64,000 bases of DNA. It comes from Anaeramoeba flamelloides. Lineage: Eukaryota > Metamonada > Anaeramoebidae. Shown one piece after another: positions 13,175 through 24,681 of this stretch (position 1 is its first letter; the number at the start of each line of letters is the position of its first letter). Under the pieces are notes generated by a model. The model made no database searches. It was not told the DNA's origin and saw nothing but the letters and a program-made list of their open reading frames with translations. The stretch is from positions 12,525,001-12,589,000 of the forward strand of contig JANTQA010000008.1 in the NCBI GenBank assembly GCA_027625915.1. The letters are read 5' to 3'. A program made the translations under genes and the position numbers.

Positions 13175-14407
13175 TTATTTTCTTAACCAGTTTTTTAAAC
13201 TATATTTCTCAAAATTCATAATTAAACAACAATGAGTATCAATTTTGGTTTTGTATTTAATTTTTTGGTTCACTAAAAGTGTTGAAATGACATTAACTGG
13301 GAAAAAATCTAGAATCCAATTCAAAGCACCTTTGCCTTGATCAAAGTCATTTTCAAATTCGTGGAGCACATAGGGCAAAATAATTTTGTCATCAGAGTTA
13401 TCTTGGATGCAATGCCTTAGGACTTTGACTGTAGTTTTTTTTAAATGCTCCTCAAAATTCTTTTCTCTAAATATATCGAACAATAATGAATCGTTTGGAT
13501 ATAATATTGCCAATAATAGTCTCGGGTCTCTTTCGGCTAACTGGTATTTAGCTCTCTCGTCATCTTTCGGAAAATAGTTAAATTTTTCTTTGAGCCTTAA
13601 TAAGTGTTGATACATTTTGTCATTTTTTAACAATTTTTTCTGAGAGATTTTTTTTAATCTTTCATTCGCCTTTTTGAGAAGTTTTTCTGGTATCTTTCTT
13701 TTTGTATTACAGCGAATTATACCATTTAAAATATCATCGATATTAAAATATGTTTTCCCTATTAAATAACTTTGCTTTTTTTGAGTATTCCATTTAGATA
13801 ACTTGTTTGGCAAACCTGAAGTAATGGTGCTATGCATTGCTAGGCAATTATATAAGTTTAAGAAAAAGATTTTCCTTTCATTTTCATTCAATGTGTCAAG
13901 TACAATTCCTTTGAATTTTGAAGTTTGCTTTTCCCATCTTTTAAATGATACAGATTGCGCGACTTTGCCAATTTGGATTTGTTTTTGGGAGACTGAATAA
14001 TGTGCGGATAATAATTGATATAATTCAAATAATATATTTGTTATAACAGAGATTGGCGATTTGGCTTTGCCGTGGTAAAAATATTGCTCGTTTAAGACTT
14101 CGTTTTGATCTAATTTATATCTAAACTTTACTTTTTTGTATTTTAACGAAGGGGAATATATATTATTTTTTTTTATTTCTCTTTTCATTTTCAGATATTC
14201 CTTTGTTTGCTTAAATTCGCCCCATGAATTAAATGTCATATGATCTATAACGGCTGATGCAGCTTCATCAAACATTGTTAAAAAATAATGATTTTGCTTT
14301 TTCAATTTTATTAATTTTGTTCGTAAGGAAGAAACAATATTAATTTCAAATATAGAGCCTGTTAAAATATATAATTTAAAGATTTTTTTTGCCTTGGTTC
14401 TAATTTC
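13175..14407 (-). CDS. RGS/DUF547 protein, exon 2: end of RGS domain and DUF547
   Basis: This is the C-terminal exon of an 825-residue protein. Read from 14407 downward it begins EIRTKAKKIFKLYI, then GSIFEINIVSSLRTKL and FDEAASAVIDHM, ending the RGS fold with FNSWGEFKQTKEYL. These are the middle and last helices of an RGS domain, whose first helices lie in exon 1 some 6.3 kb away. RGS domains speed GTP hydrolysis by G-alpha subunits. The rest is a DUF547 domain (ERKIFFLNLYNCLAMHSTIT, then DPRLLLAILYPNDSLLFDIF), a family of unproven biochemical role that several protist proteins join to signalling domains. The first acceptor AG in phase is TAATAG at 14408. A later AG at 14359-14360 would lose a core RGS helix. 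Confidence 0.88.
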   Translation of the reverse strand, partial: EIRTKAKKIFKLYILTGSIFEINIVSSLRTKLIKLKKQNHYFLTMFDEAASAVIDHMTFNSWGEFKQTKEYLKMKREIKKNNIYSPSLKYKKVKFRYKLDQNEVLNEQYFYHGKAKSPISVITNILFELYQLLSAHYSVSQKQIQIGKVAQSVSFKRWEKQTSKFKGIVLDTLNENERKIFFLNLYNCLAMHSTITSGLPNKLSKWNTQKKQSYLIGKTYFNIDDILNGIIRCNTKRKIPEKLLKKANERLKKISQKKLLKNDKMYQHLLRLKEKFNYFPKDDERAKYQLAERDPRLLLAILYPNDSLLFDIFREKNFEEHLKKTTVKVLRHCIQDNSDDKIILPYVLHEFENDFDQGKGALNWILDFFPVNVISTLLVNQKIKYKTKIDTHCCLIMNFEKYSLKNWLRK

Positions 14408-14656
14408 CTATTAGAATTATTTAAAAATAAGATAAAATGGAATGGAATATATTATAATTGGATTATTTAAAAAATCATTAAATAAATATAATTTAAATAC
14501 ATTGAATTATTTAATCTCAAATTATGAGTATTAGGGGAAATTTGTTTGTTAGTCATTTTATTTTTTTTTCAAAGAAACAAAATTAAGAATTTTATATTAT
14601 TAAATTTGGATGATATGCCTGAAAAAAAAAAAAACGGTTTGTTTAATATTTACTCT

Positions 14657-15231
14657 TTTTGATGATTTTTTTTATTTTTTTCAATTAGATGTTTCAAAAA
14701 AAAAAGTTCCAAGTTTTAAATTACAAAATTAAAAAAATTTTTATAAATTTGAATTATATTAAGTTTTTTCAAACCACGTGCAGATGAGTTAACTTTAATC
14801 GAATATTAAAATAAATTAACTTTTTTTAAATTCATTTCAATTTAAATGATCAATTGTGGTTTTTTTATCAAATCTTCTCTTAATGTTCTTAGGATTGAAA
14901 ATAATTGACAAAAGGGTATTTATTTTGCATTTTTTTTTTTTTTCAAAAAAGTTGAAAAAAAAGTGAAAAGGTATCAAAGACGATTGTCATTATCATAATT
15001 TTATGTTTTTTGAGTTACAACTCTAATTGGATATGAACGAATATTTTAATTGAAATGAATTTAAAAAAAAGTTTATCTTATTTTAATATTCGATTAAAGT
15101 TAACTCGTCTGCGCGTGGTTTGAAGCGACCGTAATATAATTCAAATTTATAAACATTTTTTTCATTTTGTAATTTAAAACTTGGAACTTTTTTTTTTGAA
15201 ACATCTAATTGAAAAAAATAAAAAAAAATTG
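14657..15231. mobile_element. Fold-back element F3 in the RGS intron
   Basis: The left arm begins TTTTTTTCAATTAGATGTTTC and reads inward to GTTAACTTTAATCGAATATT. The right arm is its reverse complement (AATATTCGATTAAAGTTAAC to GAAACATCTAATTGAAAAAA). The arms are about 170 bp with scattered differences, around roughly 220 bp of A+T-rich centre with no coding signal. This is consistent with a non-autonomous DNA transposon. I see no second copy in the window. Confidence 0.75.
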
Positions 15232-17390
15232 TTGAACTTAACTTTATGTTTGCTAAAATTATGTAAGGAAATTTCATTGTGTTAAAATTTCTCGACTAAT
15301 ATTGATTCTCTTCCCCTCCACTTGTTTTATTTATTTATTGATTTTTTTTTTTTTTTTTTTTCCATGAATTATCAAGAAATAAACCAAAATTTAACTAGCT
15401 TCATCAAAGGCTTGTTACAATTTTAAAATGGTTTTTCTTGAGTTGATTAATTTTTTAAAACTTTTTTAGATGATTTTTTGAAACTCTTATCATACAGATG
15501 TTTTAAAAAATTCAAATTTTAATATATATTTTTTTTATTTTTTTCAAATAAATAAAACCTCAAAAAATCTTGATTGATTGTTTTTTTTTGAGTATGTCTT
15601 GTTTTTTTTCTAATAAAGCACAAAAAAAAAAGTCATCCTAAATTTTTTTTTTTTTTGTTTTTTAAAAACCTTGAAAGTCGATTATTTGTTAAAGGTAATC
15701 ATAATTCGAAAATGGTTTTTAATTTTTTTATTTAATAGGACTTTTTAAAACTTAATTTTCGGTTTTTTATTTATTTTTCTCTTTAAAAAAAAAAGTAAAT
15801 CAAAAAAATATTGGATTATTTTTTTTTTTCATTTTCGAAATAATGATTTAACGAACAAGTGAAAATGAAAAAACTGATTAAAGTGTTCTTAAATTATACA
15901 AATTTTGAAAACTGGGACGAAAGGTGTTTCTAAAGTTTGTGAAGTTTTGAAATCCTTTTTCTTTTAGAAATGAAAAAAACCTTCGTTGGCTTATTTTATC
16001 ATTTTAAATTAGCTTTTTGGTGTAAAAACAATTGTTTAGCAGAAACTTCTTGGGAAAAAAAAATTGAACAAGCTCAAAGAAAATCATATCACAAATTGAG
16101 TGTTTTTTGTAAAAAAAAATTCTTTTCAAGAACGATCAGATTTGGAATTTGTTTGATTTTCATTTGTATTTTATAATTGACTTAATTCGGTAAATTAAAA
16201 TTTTTTTTTTCTTAGGAAAGATCCTTCCTCTCAGAAATTTGTTTAATTCGTAAAGTAACTTACACGAATATTACATTTTTTTGTGAGAGTTCTAAAAAAG
16301 TTTAGCTGTAATTTCTTCAACGTGTCGTGGTTTCCATAATCAATATCAAACAGTTTTTGTCATATGGAAATTAGATTTGTTTAAAAAAAAAAAAAAAAAG
16401 TAAAGAAATTCAAAAATAATTTTCCAAAAAATTCTTCCAATAAATGGAAATTAGGAGTGTAATTATGATTGCCTTTTACAAAAGGGTATTGATTTTAGAG
16501 TTGGCCTGGGTCTTTAGTTTAGTGTTTTTTATATTTTCTTTTAATAACAAAAAAACAATCAGAAAACTTCATTTATAACAGATGAGTATTAATCCAAATA
16601 AAATCATCTATTATGGGGTTGGATGGCTTACAGAGGGTTTGACATTATAAATAATTATGAAGTGGAAGAGAAATGTTCACTTGTTTTTCTAATAATTGCT
16701 TTCTCAAAATCGAAAAAAAAATGGATTCATGATAAAAATAGAAAGTTTCAGAAACAGATCCAATTTTTCTCATAAACATTTCTCACAAAAAAAATTACAA
16801 AAATTTTAATAAAAAATCAACTTTTCGTTTTTCTCCATATTTCTGTTTTTCTTATCTAGTGTGTAGTAGAGGTGTTTTCACTGATAATTTTTAAAGGGTA
16901 ATTATGATGTTTTCTTTGATCACGCCAATCCCTTTTAAGAAATTTTTTCTTCACTTTTCTTTTCTCCTTTTATTGTAAATTTTTTTAATTGGACAAAATG
17001 GTTAACAATAAAGACATGAAAGAATCTTCCTCAATGGTGTTCTAAGCTGGTGATAGTTTCATCAATACACTTACTCTACAATAATTAAATTCAACAATTT
17101 TTTAATTTTTTTTTTCTTCTTTCAAAAAAATATAAATTTTCAGTTGGTTACAGTTTATGCAAACAAAAATCAAGTTTCTGTTTGATAAACTACTCGTAGA
17201 GAAACTAAAAAAATGCCCAGTAAATTTTTTTTTTAGGGTTTTTTTTGAAAATTTTAAAAATTTATCTTTTTTTTTACTGTTTGAATAATCTAAAATTAAG
17301 TATATAATAATAAAAAACCAAATCTATATCTTGTATGTAGTGAAATTGAATTTAATGTTTAATTTGCTTGTTTACTGAATATTTATTTCA

Positions 17391-17397
17391 TCATATG

Positions 17398-17445
<48 letters not shown>

Positions 17446-17747
17446 ATATTTAAAGCAGAAAATTGCAAAAAAAAAATAAATAAATAACTGTTCCTATTTA
17501 TCAAATTGATAAATATATATATATAAATATTTGAATTTCCTTCTTCAAACCAAAGATATTTTTTTGTTTGAGAATTTTCAGGATTCGTCGTTAAAATGGA
17601 AATTTTTTCAGGGTTAACAATATAAGTTGTTGAAAATAATGGGTAATTAATTTTTTTGATAGATTTGTCTCGATTACCAATAAAGCCTGTCATCAAAATC
17701 CATAAAAAACAAAAAATTACAACTCTAAAACAAATAAAATTTTGCAA
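17391..17747 (-). other. Unassigned open frame with an N-terminal hydrophobic segment
   Basis: A 118-residue frame in the RGS intron. It begins with a signal-like segment (NFICFRVVIFCFLWILMTGF), followed by about 55 ordinary-looking residues (KINYPLFSTTYIVNPEKI, then SQTKKYLWFEEGNSN). It then dissolves into Ile-Tyr repeats encoded by the TA microsatellite. I do not recognise it. It could be a fragment of an exon or a chance frame. No conserved motif or splice context supports it. Confidence 0.15.
17399..17443. repeat. (TA)n microsatellite
   Basis: About 22 uninterrupted TA units within the RGS/DUF547 intron. Confidence 0.95.
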
Positions 17748-18499
17748 AAAAATTAAAATAAGTAAAGAATTATTTCAAGATTGATCTTTTAAAATAAATT
17801 CATTGTTGTTTTTTCAAAGTTTGTGAATTGTTATTTTGTTCTTTAATAGTTAAAGTTTTGAAATTATAATAACTTTTGGATGTTTAGTAAGTAAAAAAAA
17901 ATCAAGTTTGGTTAGTTTTTTTTAAAATTGTCATTAACTGGAAATTTCCACAAAACACTCTTTTGAAATGATCTTTTCCTGTATTCTAAATTTGTTTTTT
18001 TTTGGGATGGTTGATATTTTTTTTTGAATGTGAAAAAAATAAGTTGAATTAAGTGTATTTCAAGTTTTTTTTTTCCTCTCATTTTCAAATCAGAATGTGG
18101 ATTATCAACTTAAATCATAATTAAAAACATGAAAGCCCACTCCTTCGTTTAAAAATTTTGAACAATAAGGTAGTTAAAAAAAAAAAAAATAGTATTAATA
18201 ATAATTAAATGCATTTTTTTGGAAAAGTTGAAGAAATTAAATTCAAATTTATAAAAGGTTACTGAGAACGAAGAAAGAAAAAAACGTAAATTGTTGATAT
18301 TTGAGACTTTTGTAATCTCTAATTTTTTACAATTTAGTCTACTTGTTACTTTTTTTTTTTAATTTTTAAAATGAGTTTAAAAAGGTTATGTTATTTACCA
18401 AAAAATAATTTATAATAATTGAAAACTCCTTTTATTATGATTGAAGAAGTGTAAATTACTCTCTAGGTGCTCTTCGACGATAAATTTTCTAAAAAGGTA

Positions 18500-18730
18500 T
18501 TTTAAACTTAAAGTTATAGATTTCACGGTTATTAATCAATGAAAATAATTTCAAACTGTTTTGGTTTAAAATTAATTCATAAAGGTTTTTTTCTTTGAAT
18601 TTATTTAGAAATATTAATTTATCTTTTTCAGAGAAAGTACATAACCATAAAAAATGACCAATTTTTTGTATTATTTCCTTTGATTCATATTTTAAACATT
18701 AAGGGCAAAAATTAATTTGAATTTTTATTT
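18500..18730 (-). mobile_element. LINE reverse-transcriptase C-terminal remnant (copy 2)
   Basis: Read on the minus strand this gives FCP, a stop, CLKYESKEIIQKIGHFLWLC, then TFSEKDKLIFLNKFKEKNLY. The C-x2-C and H-x4-C spacing around an acidic segment is the zinc-knuckle pattern at the C-terminus of many non-LTR retrotransposon reverse transcriptases. Stops interrupt it and no upstream polymerase domain is seen, so it is a short relic. It lies just downstream (in its own sense) of the other LINE tail and a hairpin cluster. Confidence 0.5.
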
Positions 18731-18871
18731 ATTACGAAAAATCCTTCTTTTGATACAAAATGAGAAAAAACAAATCATTAATTCGGTTAATTTCTTTGTT
18801 TTTCAATAGCTCTTAAATTAAGATCAACTTTTGTAAAAAAAAACACATTAATTTTTTATTATTATTATTAT

Positions 18872-19130
18872 TTAACGGAGGAGTTGTTAATTCCTCTTAT
18901 TTGCCGTTAGGTTTTTTTAATTTGAGAAATAAATAGAAAATTTCACAAAATTTTCTCTTTATTTCTTAAATTAAAAAAAATCTAGGCACTTCACGTTAAG
19001 TTTTTTTTTTTTTAATTTTTGAAATAAACCGAAAATTTATTTAATTTTTCGTTCATTTCAAAAAGTAAAAAAAAAAAACCTAGGCACCCCACGGCACTCC
19101 ACGGCATTCGACGTCACTTGAGAATTCCTC
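18872..19130. repeat. Hairpin cluster H1 (GTTAGG...CCTAGGCAC family)
   Basis: There are two imperfect palindromes in tandem. The first opens with GTTAGGTTTTTTTAATT and closes with TTAAAAAAAATCTAGGCAC. The second opens with GTTAAGTTTTTTTT and closes with AAAAAAAACCTAGGCACC. A short tandem run (CCACGGCACTCCACGGCATT) follows the last hairpin. The same architecture is seen at 24606-24681, 38762-39381, 49536-49830 and 60905-61250. Confidence 0.7.
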
Positions 19131-19435
19131 AATTTTTATTTCGAAATTTGATTAAAGACCTAAAAATAAGTTTATTACCCACCAAGGCTAATAAATATGA
19201 TGAATCTTTTTTTCTGATAATATCAAGAATAATATTATTTTTTAATCTCGAAGAAAAATTAATTTTTTTTAATTCAGAAATCCAGATTTCACGATTATTT
19301 TCATAGGCTGGGCAATTCCGTAGAAAATGATCCAAATCTTCAATGGTATCCAATTTTTTTAGATTTTTTGCATAATCTGCAAAATTTTGATTTATCTTTC
19401 TTTACAGCATAAGAATATCGGTTAAGCTAATTTGT
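19129..19435 (-). mobile_element. LINE reverse-transcriptase C-terminal remnant (copy 1)
   Basis: The minus strand reads SYAVKKDKSKFCRLCKKSKK. After one change of frame it reads LDTIEDLDHFLRNCPAYENN, then REIWISELKKINFSSRLKNN. This is the classic C-terminal zinc knuckle of non-LTR retrotransposon polyproteins (C-x2-C, then ...DLDHFLxxC, then PAYENNRE). Only the last hundred or so residues remain, and one frameshift separates the two Cys pairs. It lies in the sense orientation of the host RGS gene. The polymerase domain is absent, as expected for a 5'-truncated LINE insertion. The exact clade cannot be decided from this fragment. Confidence 0.7.
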
Positions 19436-20056
19436 AAAATTTCTGAGATTTAAAATCAAAGTTGGAGCACTTGCATTTTAGATATCTTTGTTGTTTATAA
19501 AACTCATTAATTTTTTGAAAAAGACACCTGAGAAAATTTTGAACCAACTACTTTACAAAATGACTCGAATAAAATGGCCCATACAGTAAAAAGCGAAAAA
19601 AATTATTCAAATTGTTTTTTATCTTTTTGCGATTACATTTTCTAGGGAGCATAAAAACTCTTACTTTTTATATTGTACATTAATTTTTTCATAAAGGGTT
19701 TCTTCAAATCAATACTAATTCCCGAGGGTGGTAATATTTTAGAAATTACTATTTATTAATTCATATTTTATCTCATTTGTAACCTTTGTATTAAAAAAAT
19801 TCAAAAACGTGAAAAGCATTTCTGAAAAAAAAATACATTATGATGACAATGGAAAGAAAAGGTGAATTTCCGATTTTTTGTTATTGAATAAAATTCCATG
19901 TAAAGATTCTTTGACTTTGAGAACAAAGAGTCAACAACTACGTTCTAAGTAGTTAAGCATTTTTCCATCTGATGTATAATCCTTAACAAGGAGTGTCTCT
20001 GAATTTGGAAATGAAATATCGGGTTTTTAAAAAGTAATTGTTTGAAAATTAGGGTA

Positions 20057-20541
20057 CAGTGGTGTAAATAACCCGTGTTTTTTTTTTTTTTTAACCCATT
20101 ACCAAAATTTAACTCATGCTAAAAATATTGGCTAACTGTAGAAATAAAAGAAACAAATCAATGGGATGACAACAGTATATAAACATGAAATTGGGTTCTT
20201 TAAATATATATTAAAAAAGAATTATGAAGATATTGATAGATTAAAATGTAATTTTTTGACAAAATAATGAGAAAACGATCATTTTTTGAATGTTTATATA
20301 AAAAAATCAGAATTTAATCTCGGTAATTTTGTAAATATGATGAAATTTATGAAACAAAAGCATTTAATATAATTGTGCCATTTCAATTAATCAAAGATCT
20401 AACCTCTAAAGTCAATTTAAATCGGAACCAAGAATATATATGTTCCTTTCCTATCTTCCAATATCCAAGTTTGAAAAAAAAACACGAGTTTAATTTTAGT
20501 AATGGGTTAAAGGTTGTAAACACTGATTATTTACGCCACTG
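20057..20541. mobile_element. TA-flanked MITE, mariner/Tc1-like ends
   Basis: The ends are CAGTGGTGTAAATAACCCGTG on the left and, on the opposite strand, CAGTGGCGTAAATAATCAGTG. Each is bordered by the dinucleotide TA (20055-20056 and 20542-20543). Homology continues inward to AACCCATTAC. A TA target and CAGT termini are the hallmark of the Tc1/mariner superfamily. At 485 bp with no transposase, it is non-autonomous. Confidence 0.75.
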
Positions 20542-20747
20542 TATGGAAAAAATCTAATCTAAGTTAATATTTAAGAAGCAGATTCTGAATATTTAATCGA
20601 ATGTTTGTTCCGAATTTAATAGAATCAGTTCACTAAATTCATGTTTACAATTATTACAAAATTGGCTTTTATGAATTTTGAAATAAAGATTGTTGTTATT
20701 TCTTTGTGAAAATTACAAAAAATAAAAAAATAAAAAAAAAAACAAAC

Positions 20748-21992
20748 TTTTTTGGTTGTACAGTTTTGTTTCATATTTTTGACATCTTGCCAAAATAACA
20801 AATTCTCTTGACACAATTGCTTTCTTAAATAGTCTTTAAAAAGTTCGATTCCTTTTGGTATATTTATAAAGGAAATAAGCTCATCAAAGTGATTTAATTT
20901 TTTGGGTTTTGTTTTTGTTTTTGTTTTTTGCTCTGTTTCTTTTTGAACGTTAACTTCTTCCAATCTTTCAATTTTAGATCCCGAGCCTTGGGTTTTGGAA
21001 GCAATCACTTCAGATTTACTCCTCGTTTTTTTCATTCTATGTTTGAAATTTCCTAAAGATTTGGATCTATTTTGGTTCCTTATTGAATTTTTGTAATTTT
21101 CAATTTTTGAAGATTCCGAAAAGACGCTACTTTCTTCAGAATCCGTTCCACTGAATTCAGTAAATTCAGTCGTGTCAGTCATGTCATTCATGTCGGTATA
21201 ATTTCTTGTCGTTTCTTGGTTCAGGAGCTCTCTGTATTCCTTGATTTGTAAGGTTAGCATTCTTTGGATGGTTTTTTGTTCATGAATTTTTTTGCCCGTG
21301 ATCCTGTTGATCTCCGCAAGGTAAATGAGCCCTCCTCCACTCTTCGTTTTCGTGTTGTTTAGCTGCCAAATAATTTTGTTCTCCTTTTTGAGCAACAGTG
21401 TTAGGTTTCTCTTGAGCATGTAAACCTCTTTCCCAACACGCGGATTAAATTTTTTTTTCTTTTCGGTCTTGTTGGATTTTTCTTTTGCCAAAAGTAGTTT
21501 CTTGTGATAGCTTTTTAAGGAATTTGTTTTGACAGTGGATTTCCTCAGTTTTTCCCTTTTCTTTTCTAATTTCTCTTTAATGAGTTTGGTTGTTGGTGAG
21601 TTCCTTAGGGTCTTGATGGTGTCTTCCAATTCTTGGATTTTGATGATTTTTTTTTGTTTTTGTAATTTCCTTTGTTCTTTCAGGACAACCAATTGGTTGA
21701 GGGCAGTTGCTTTTTTGTTTTGGACAAGATCGATGTTCTCATTGATCGTGACCATTTCCTTCTGAGTGTCCCGAATCTTGTCATTCATTTGATCCAATTT
21801 GCTTTTGAGCGATTGCCTTTCAAACTCTTTTTTTTTCAATTCCGTTAATCGATGTTCTAGTTGGTAGTAGTTCCTTTCTAATTTGTTTTCGTCAGATTGG
21901 TAATTTAAAAGAATGTCTGGGAGTGGGAAATCATTAGTTTTGGTCTTGGATTTTCGTTTTTTAAATCTTCCAGTGAGTGTTGAGAAGTTCAT
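20748..21992 (-). CDS. RGS/DUF547 protein, exon 1: coiled coil and start of RGS domain
   Basis: This exon encodes residues 1-415 of the 825-residue protein. The start ATG (21992) begins MNFSTLTGRFKKRKSKTKTN. Residues about 30-260 are a long charged coiled coil (KKKEFERQSLKSKLDQMNDK and similar). A Ser/Thr/acidic stretch and a basic linker follow. At about 369 the RGS domain begins: FDELISFINIPKGIELFKDY, then ENLLFWQDVKNMK, matching the FxxLL...GxxxFxxFL...ENLLFW core. The frame then runs into intron sequence (phase 0). The remaining RGS helices are in exon 2. The protein is likely a G-alpha GTPase-activating protein with a dimerising coiled coil and a C-terminal DUF547 module. The 5' neighbour is almost 9 kb away on the other strand. 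Confidence 0.88.
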
Positions 21993-24605
21993 GATTTTTT
22001 GTAACTGAGAAATTCGGAAAAAAAGAATAATCGAAAAAAGTTGTTGTGTTTTCCAAAAAATGAAATTTTTTTTTTTTATTGGAATTTATATTTTATTTGG
22101 TTTTTGGGCTCAAATTTGTTGAGTTTGTGTGATTCAGTATCATACGAAGGATTTTTTGTATTTATTGATTTCTGTTTTGCTTAGGATTCTTGGAAAAGAT
22201 TATTTTTTGAAAAAGCAAAATAACAAATAGGAGTAATTTTGCAACAGTTTTTCATTGAATGGTGTTTATGAAATACCAGAGTCTGTTGATACCATATTTA
22301 TCTGCACACTTTTTTTTAAAAAAAATTTTTTTTTTTTAAAATTTACTTTAAAATAATTTCCAAAAGGTTTTATTTTGAGAATAAAATAGGATTTTTGAAG
22401 GAGACTGAAAATCTTTTTTGTAATTTTTAAGAAATTACTTTTTCTTTTACTTTTCCATTCGAATAAAAAAATAGCAATTGATATGAAAAATTAAGAGAAA
22501 AAAGATTTGCTGTTTCATTTTTCTTTAACATAATGTTTGTTTGAAGAAATTAAGAACATTTTAATATTTTGAAAAATTGTAAATGAGCAAACCTAACAGA
22601 AAAAAGATTTATTTAGTGACTCATGATATTGAAACTTAGAAACGATAGTATCATTTTTGTCTATTTGTGAAAAGAAAAAGATTCCAAAATTGAGAATCTT
22701 AATTTTTTTAATTTTAAGAACAATTTTTTTTATTAAATTTTAAGTTTTCTTCAATTTGGTTTTGAATCTCGTAATGTATTAATGGAGTGCTTGAAATTAA
22801 TAAAAGAACAAATGAAAAAAGAAGAAAGAAGAATGTGTGTATTTGAAAAAAATATTTTCTTTTAGAAAACTAAACAAGAAAGATCATGTTCCAAATAAGA
22901 ATCTTGATGAAATCAAGAATGAAAAAAAAATTCGACAAAAGTTTAATTTTTCAAGATTTGTTTACTTTATCTTCTTAATTTGGATATAGTAAACAAGGTA
23001 TTGTATTAGGTTTCCCTTGAATTTCTCGCCCCACTACTATTGATTATTTATTGCCCAAAACCTTTTTTTACAAATTTATTTTCATAAATTTCTTTTTGCA
23101 AATATTTTTATCAAACAATATCAAAATAAAGGATACTATTTCCAATGTTGAAGAAAAAAGAATTGATCTCCAGAAATCAAAAAAACAGTTTAAAATATTA
23201 AACAAAAAATAAAAGAAAAATTGAGAAAAAATTTCAATCACTATTTAAAAAAATTTATAGAGATTTGACATCTTCAAGTAAAAATAAATCATTATAAAAT
23301 CAAAGAAAGGTATTCGACAAATCTTTGTTTTGGTTAGAAATTAAAAAAATAACATATTTACTCAAATAAAACTAGAATTAGATGAATTAAATGAAAATAG
23401 GATTTTTAAATATATTTTGGAAATTCTTTAGAAATAAAAAGTAATTTGTTAATCTCAAAAATTATACAACCAGAAGGATTTCCATGAACTACAAAATATA
23501 AAATCACATTAAGAATAAGCAATGTTATCAAATTTTAAACATAAGATCAAGAAATAAATGATTTTTATTTATTCAACCTTATAATCTATTTTTTCATTTT
23601 TTTGATTTCAATTTTTTAATCTATATAAAAATATATTATATTAGGATATATTCCACTCTTTCATATTTATTAAAATATTCAAGCACTTGAGTTCAAGAAA
23701 TGATTTGAATATTCAGTTTCTCATAAACTGTTACACTGAAAATTTGTAAAATGTACTTACCCCTCAAAATTAAAAAGGATATTTAGCAATAATAAAAATT
23801 TTAGATCCAGTTTTCCTATGACTGTTTTGTTCGGGGAAAGAGCAATAAAAAGAAAAATCAATTTCTGAAGTGATAATTTTGGATTTACTCTTGTTGAAAT
23901 AATGATTGTAGACTTGGTTAATCTGTGTTTTCAAATAAAAATAATTGTTTCATTATTATGGAAGCAATACATATTAAATCAACCAAAGAAACCGATATTA
24001 TACAACCAAGAAATGAGGCAATGATACCTTAACATTTTACTCTTGAAAAAAAAATTTAAAAATGAATGATCAAATTTGAAATGTTCTAAAATTTAATAAA
24101 TTGTATCATTTATAAAAAAACTATAAAAAAAAGAAAATTTTTTAAAAAAAATGAAAAATTTTAACGAAAAATTTGTCCATCTACAAAACAATAATTTATA
24201 AAAGTATGATCAATAGAAATGAATTTTTATTTTGTAATAGAACGACCAACTTTTAAAATTGTTTATAGTATTAACCATCTTTATAGGACTTCAAAATAAA
24301 TTATTTTTGCAAAAATTGACCAAGTCAGAATTTCAATCTATAAAAAATGAAAAAAATCAAAAAAAATTAGAAATTATGGATTTGTGACTTATACCGAAAA
24401 ATTTGAACTTTCCAAAAAAATAAAATAAAAATATCAATAAGAAAATAGATACTGAAAATTATTAGAAGTAAATCTAAATCAATTTCAAGAAAATTTAATA
24501 ATAACTAGTTCTGGATGGAAGGGTTGAGGATATTTTAAAAAAATATTAGATCCAAGCACAATACCAATAATAAGTCATGAAACAGAGTACATAAGAGTAC
24601 ATTTG

Positions 24606-24681
24606 CTTTTTTTAATTTAATAAATAAACAGTAAATTTTATAAATCTTCCCTTTATTTTCGAAATTAAAAAAAACCTAACA
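24606..24681. repeat. Single hairpin unit related to the GTTAGG/CCTAGG clusters (H2)
   Basis: CTTTTTTTAATTTAATAAATAAAC pairs imperfectly with a 3' arm of CTTTATTTTCGAAATTAAAAAAAACCTAAC. It resembles one unit of the clusters but has no following CACTC tandem run. Confidence 0.4.

Larger units (their letters stand above)
14408..20747 (-). other. RGS/DUF547 gene intron, 6340 bp
   Basis: The donor AAAAAA|GTTTGT is at 20747 and the acceptor CTAATAG ends at 14408 (minus strand, phase 0). The joined protein reads ENLLFWQDVKNMKQNCTTKK then EIRTKAKKIFKLYI, a continuous RGS core. The donor is not a strong GTAAGT, so the exact join should be confirmed. Inside are a fold-back element (14657-15231), a TA run (17400-17443), two LINE C-terminal remnants on the same strand as the gene (about 18500-18730 and 19129-19435), a hairpin cluster between them, and a TA-flanked MITE (20057-20541). 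Confidence 0.8.

Noticed and set aside
14308-14360. Alternative RGS acceptor at 14359-14360
   Set aside because: It would remove the AKKIFKLYI helix, which is an RGS core element, and does not match the phase-0 donor.
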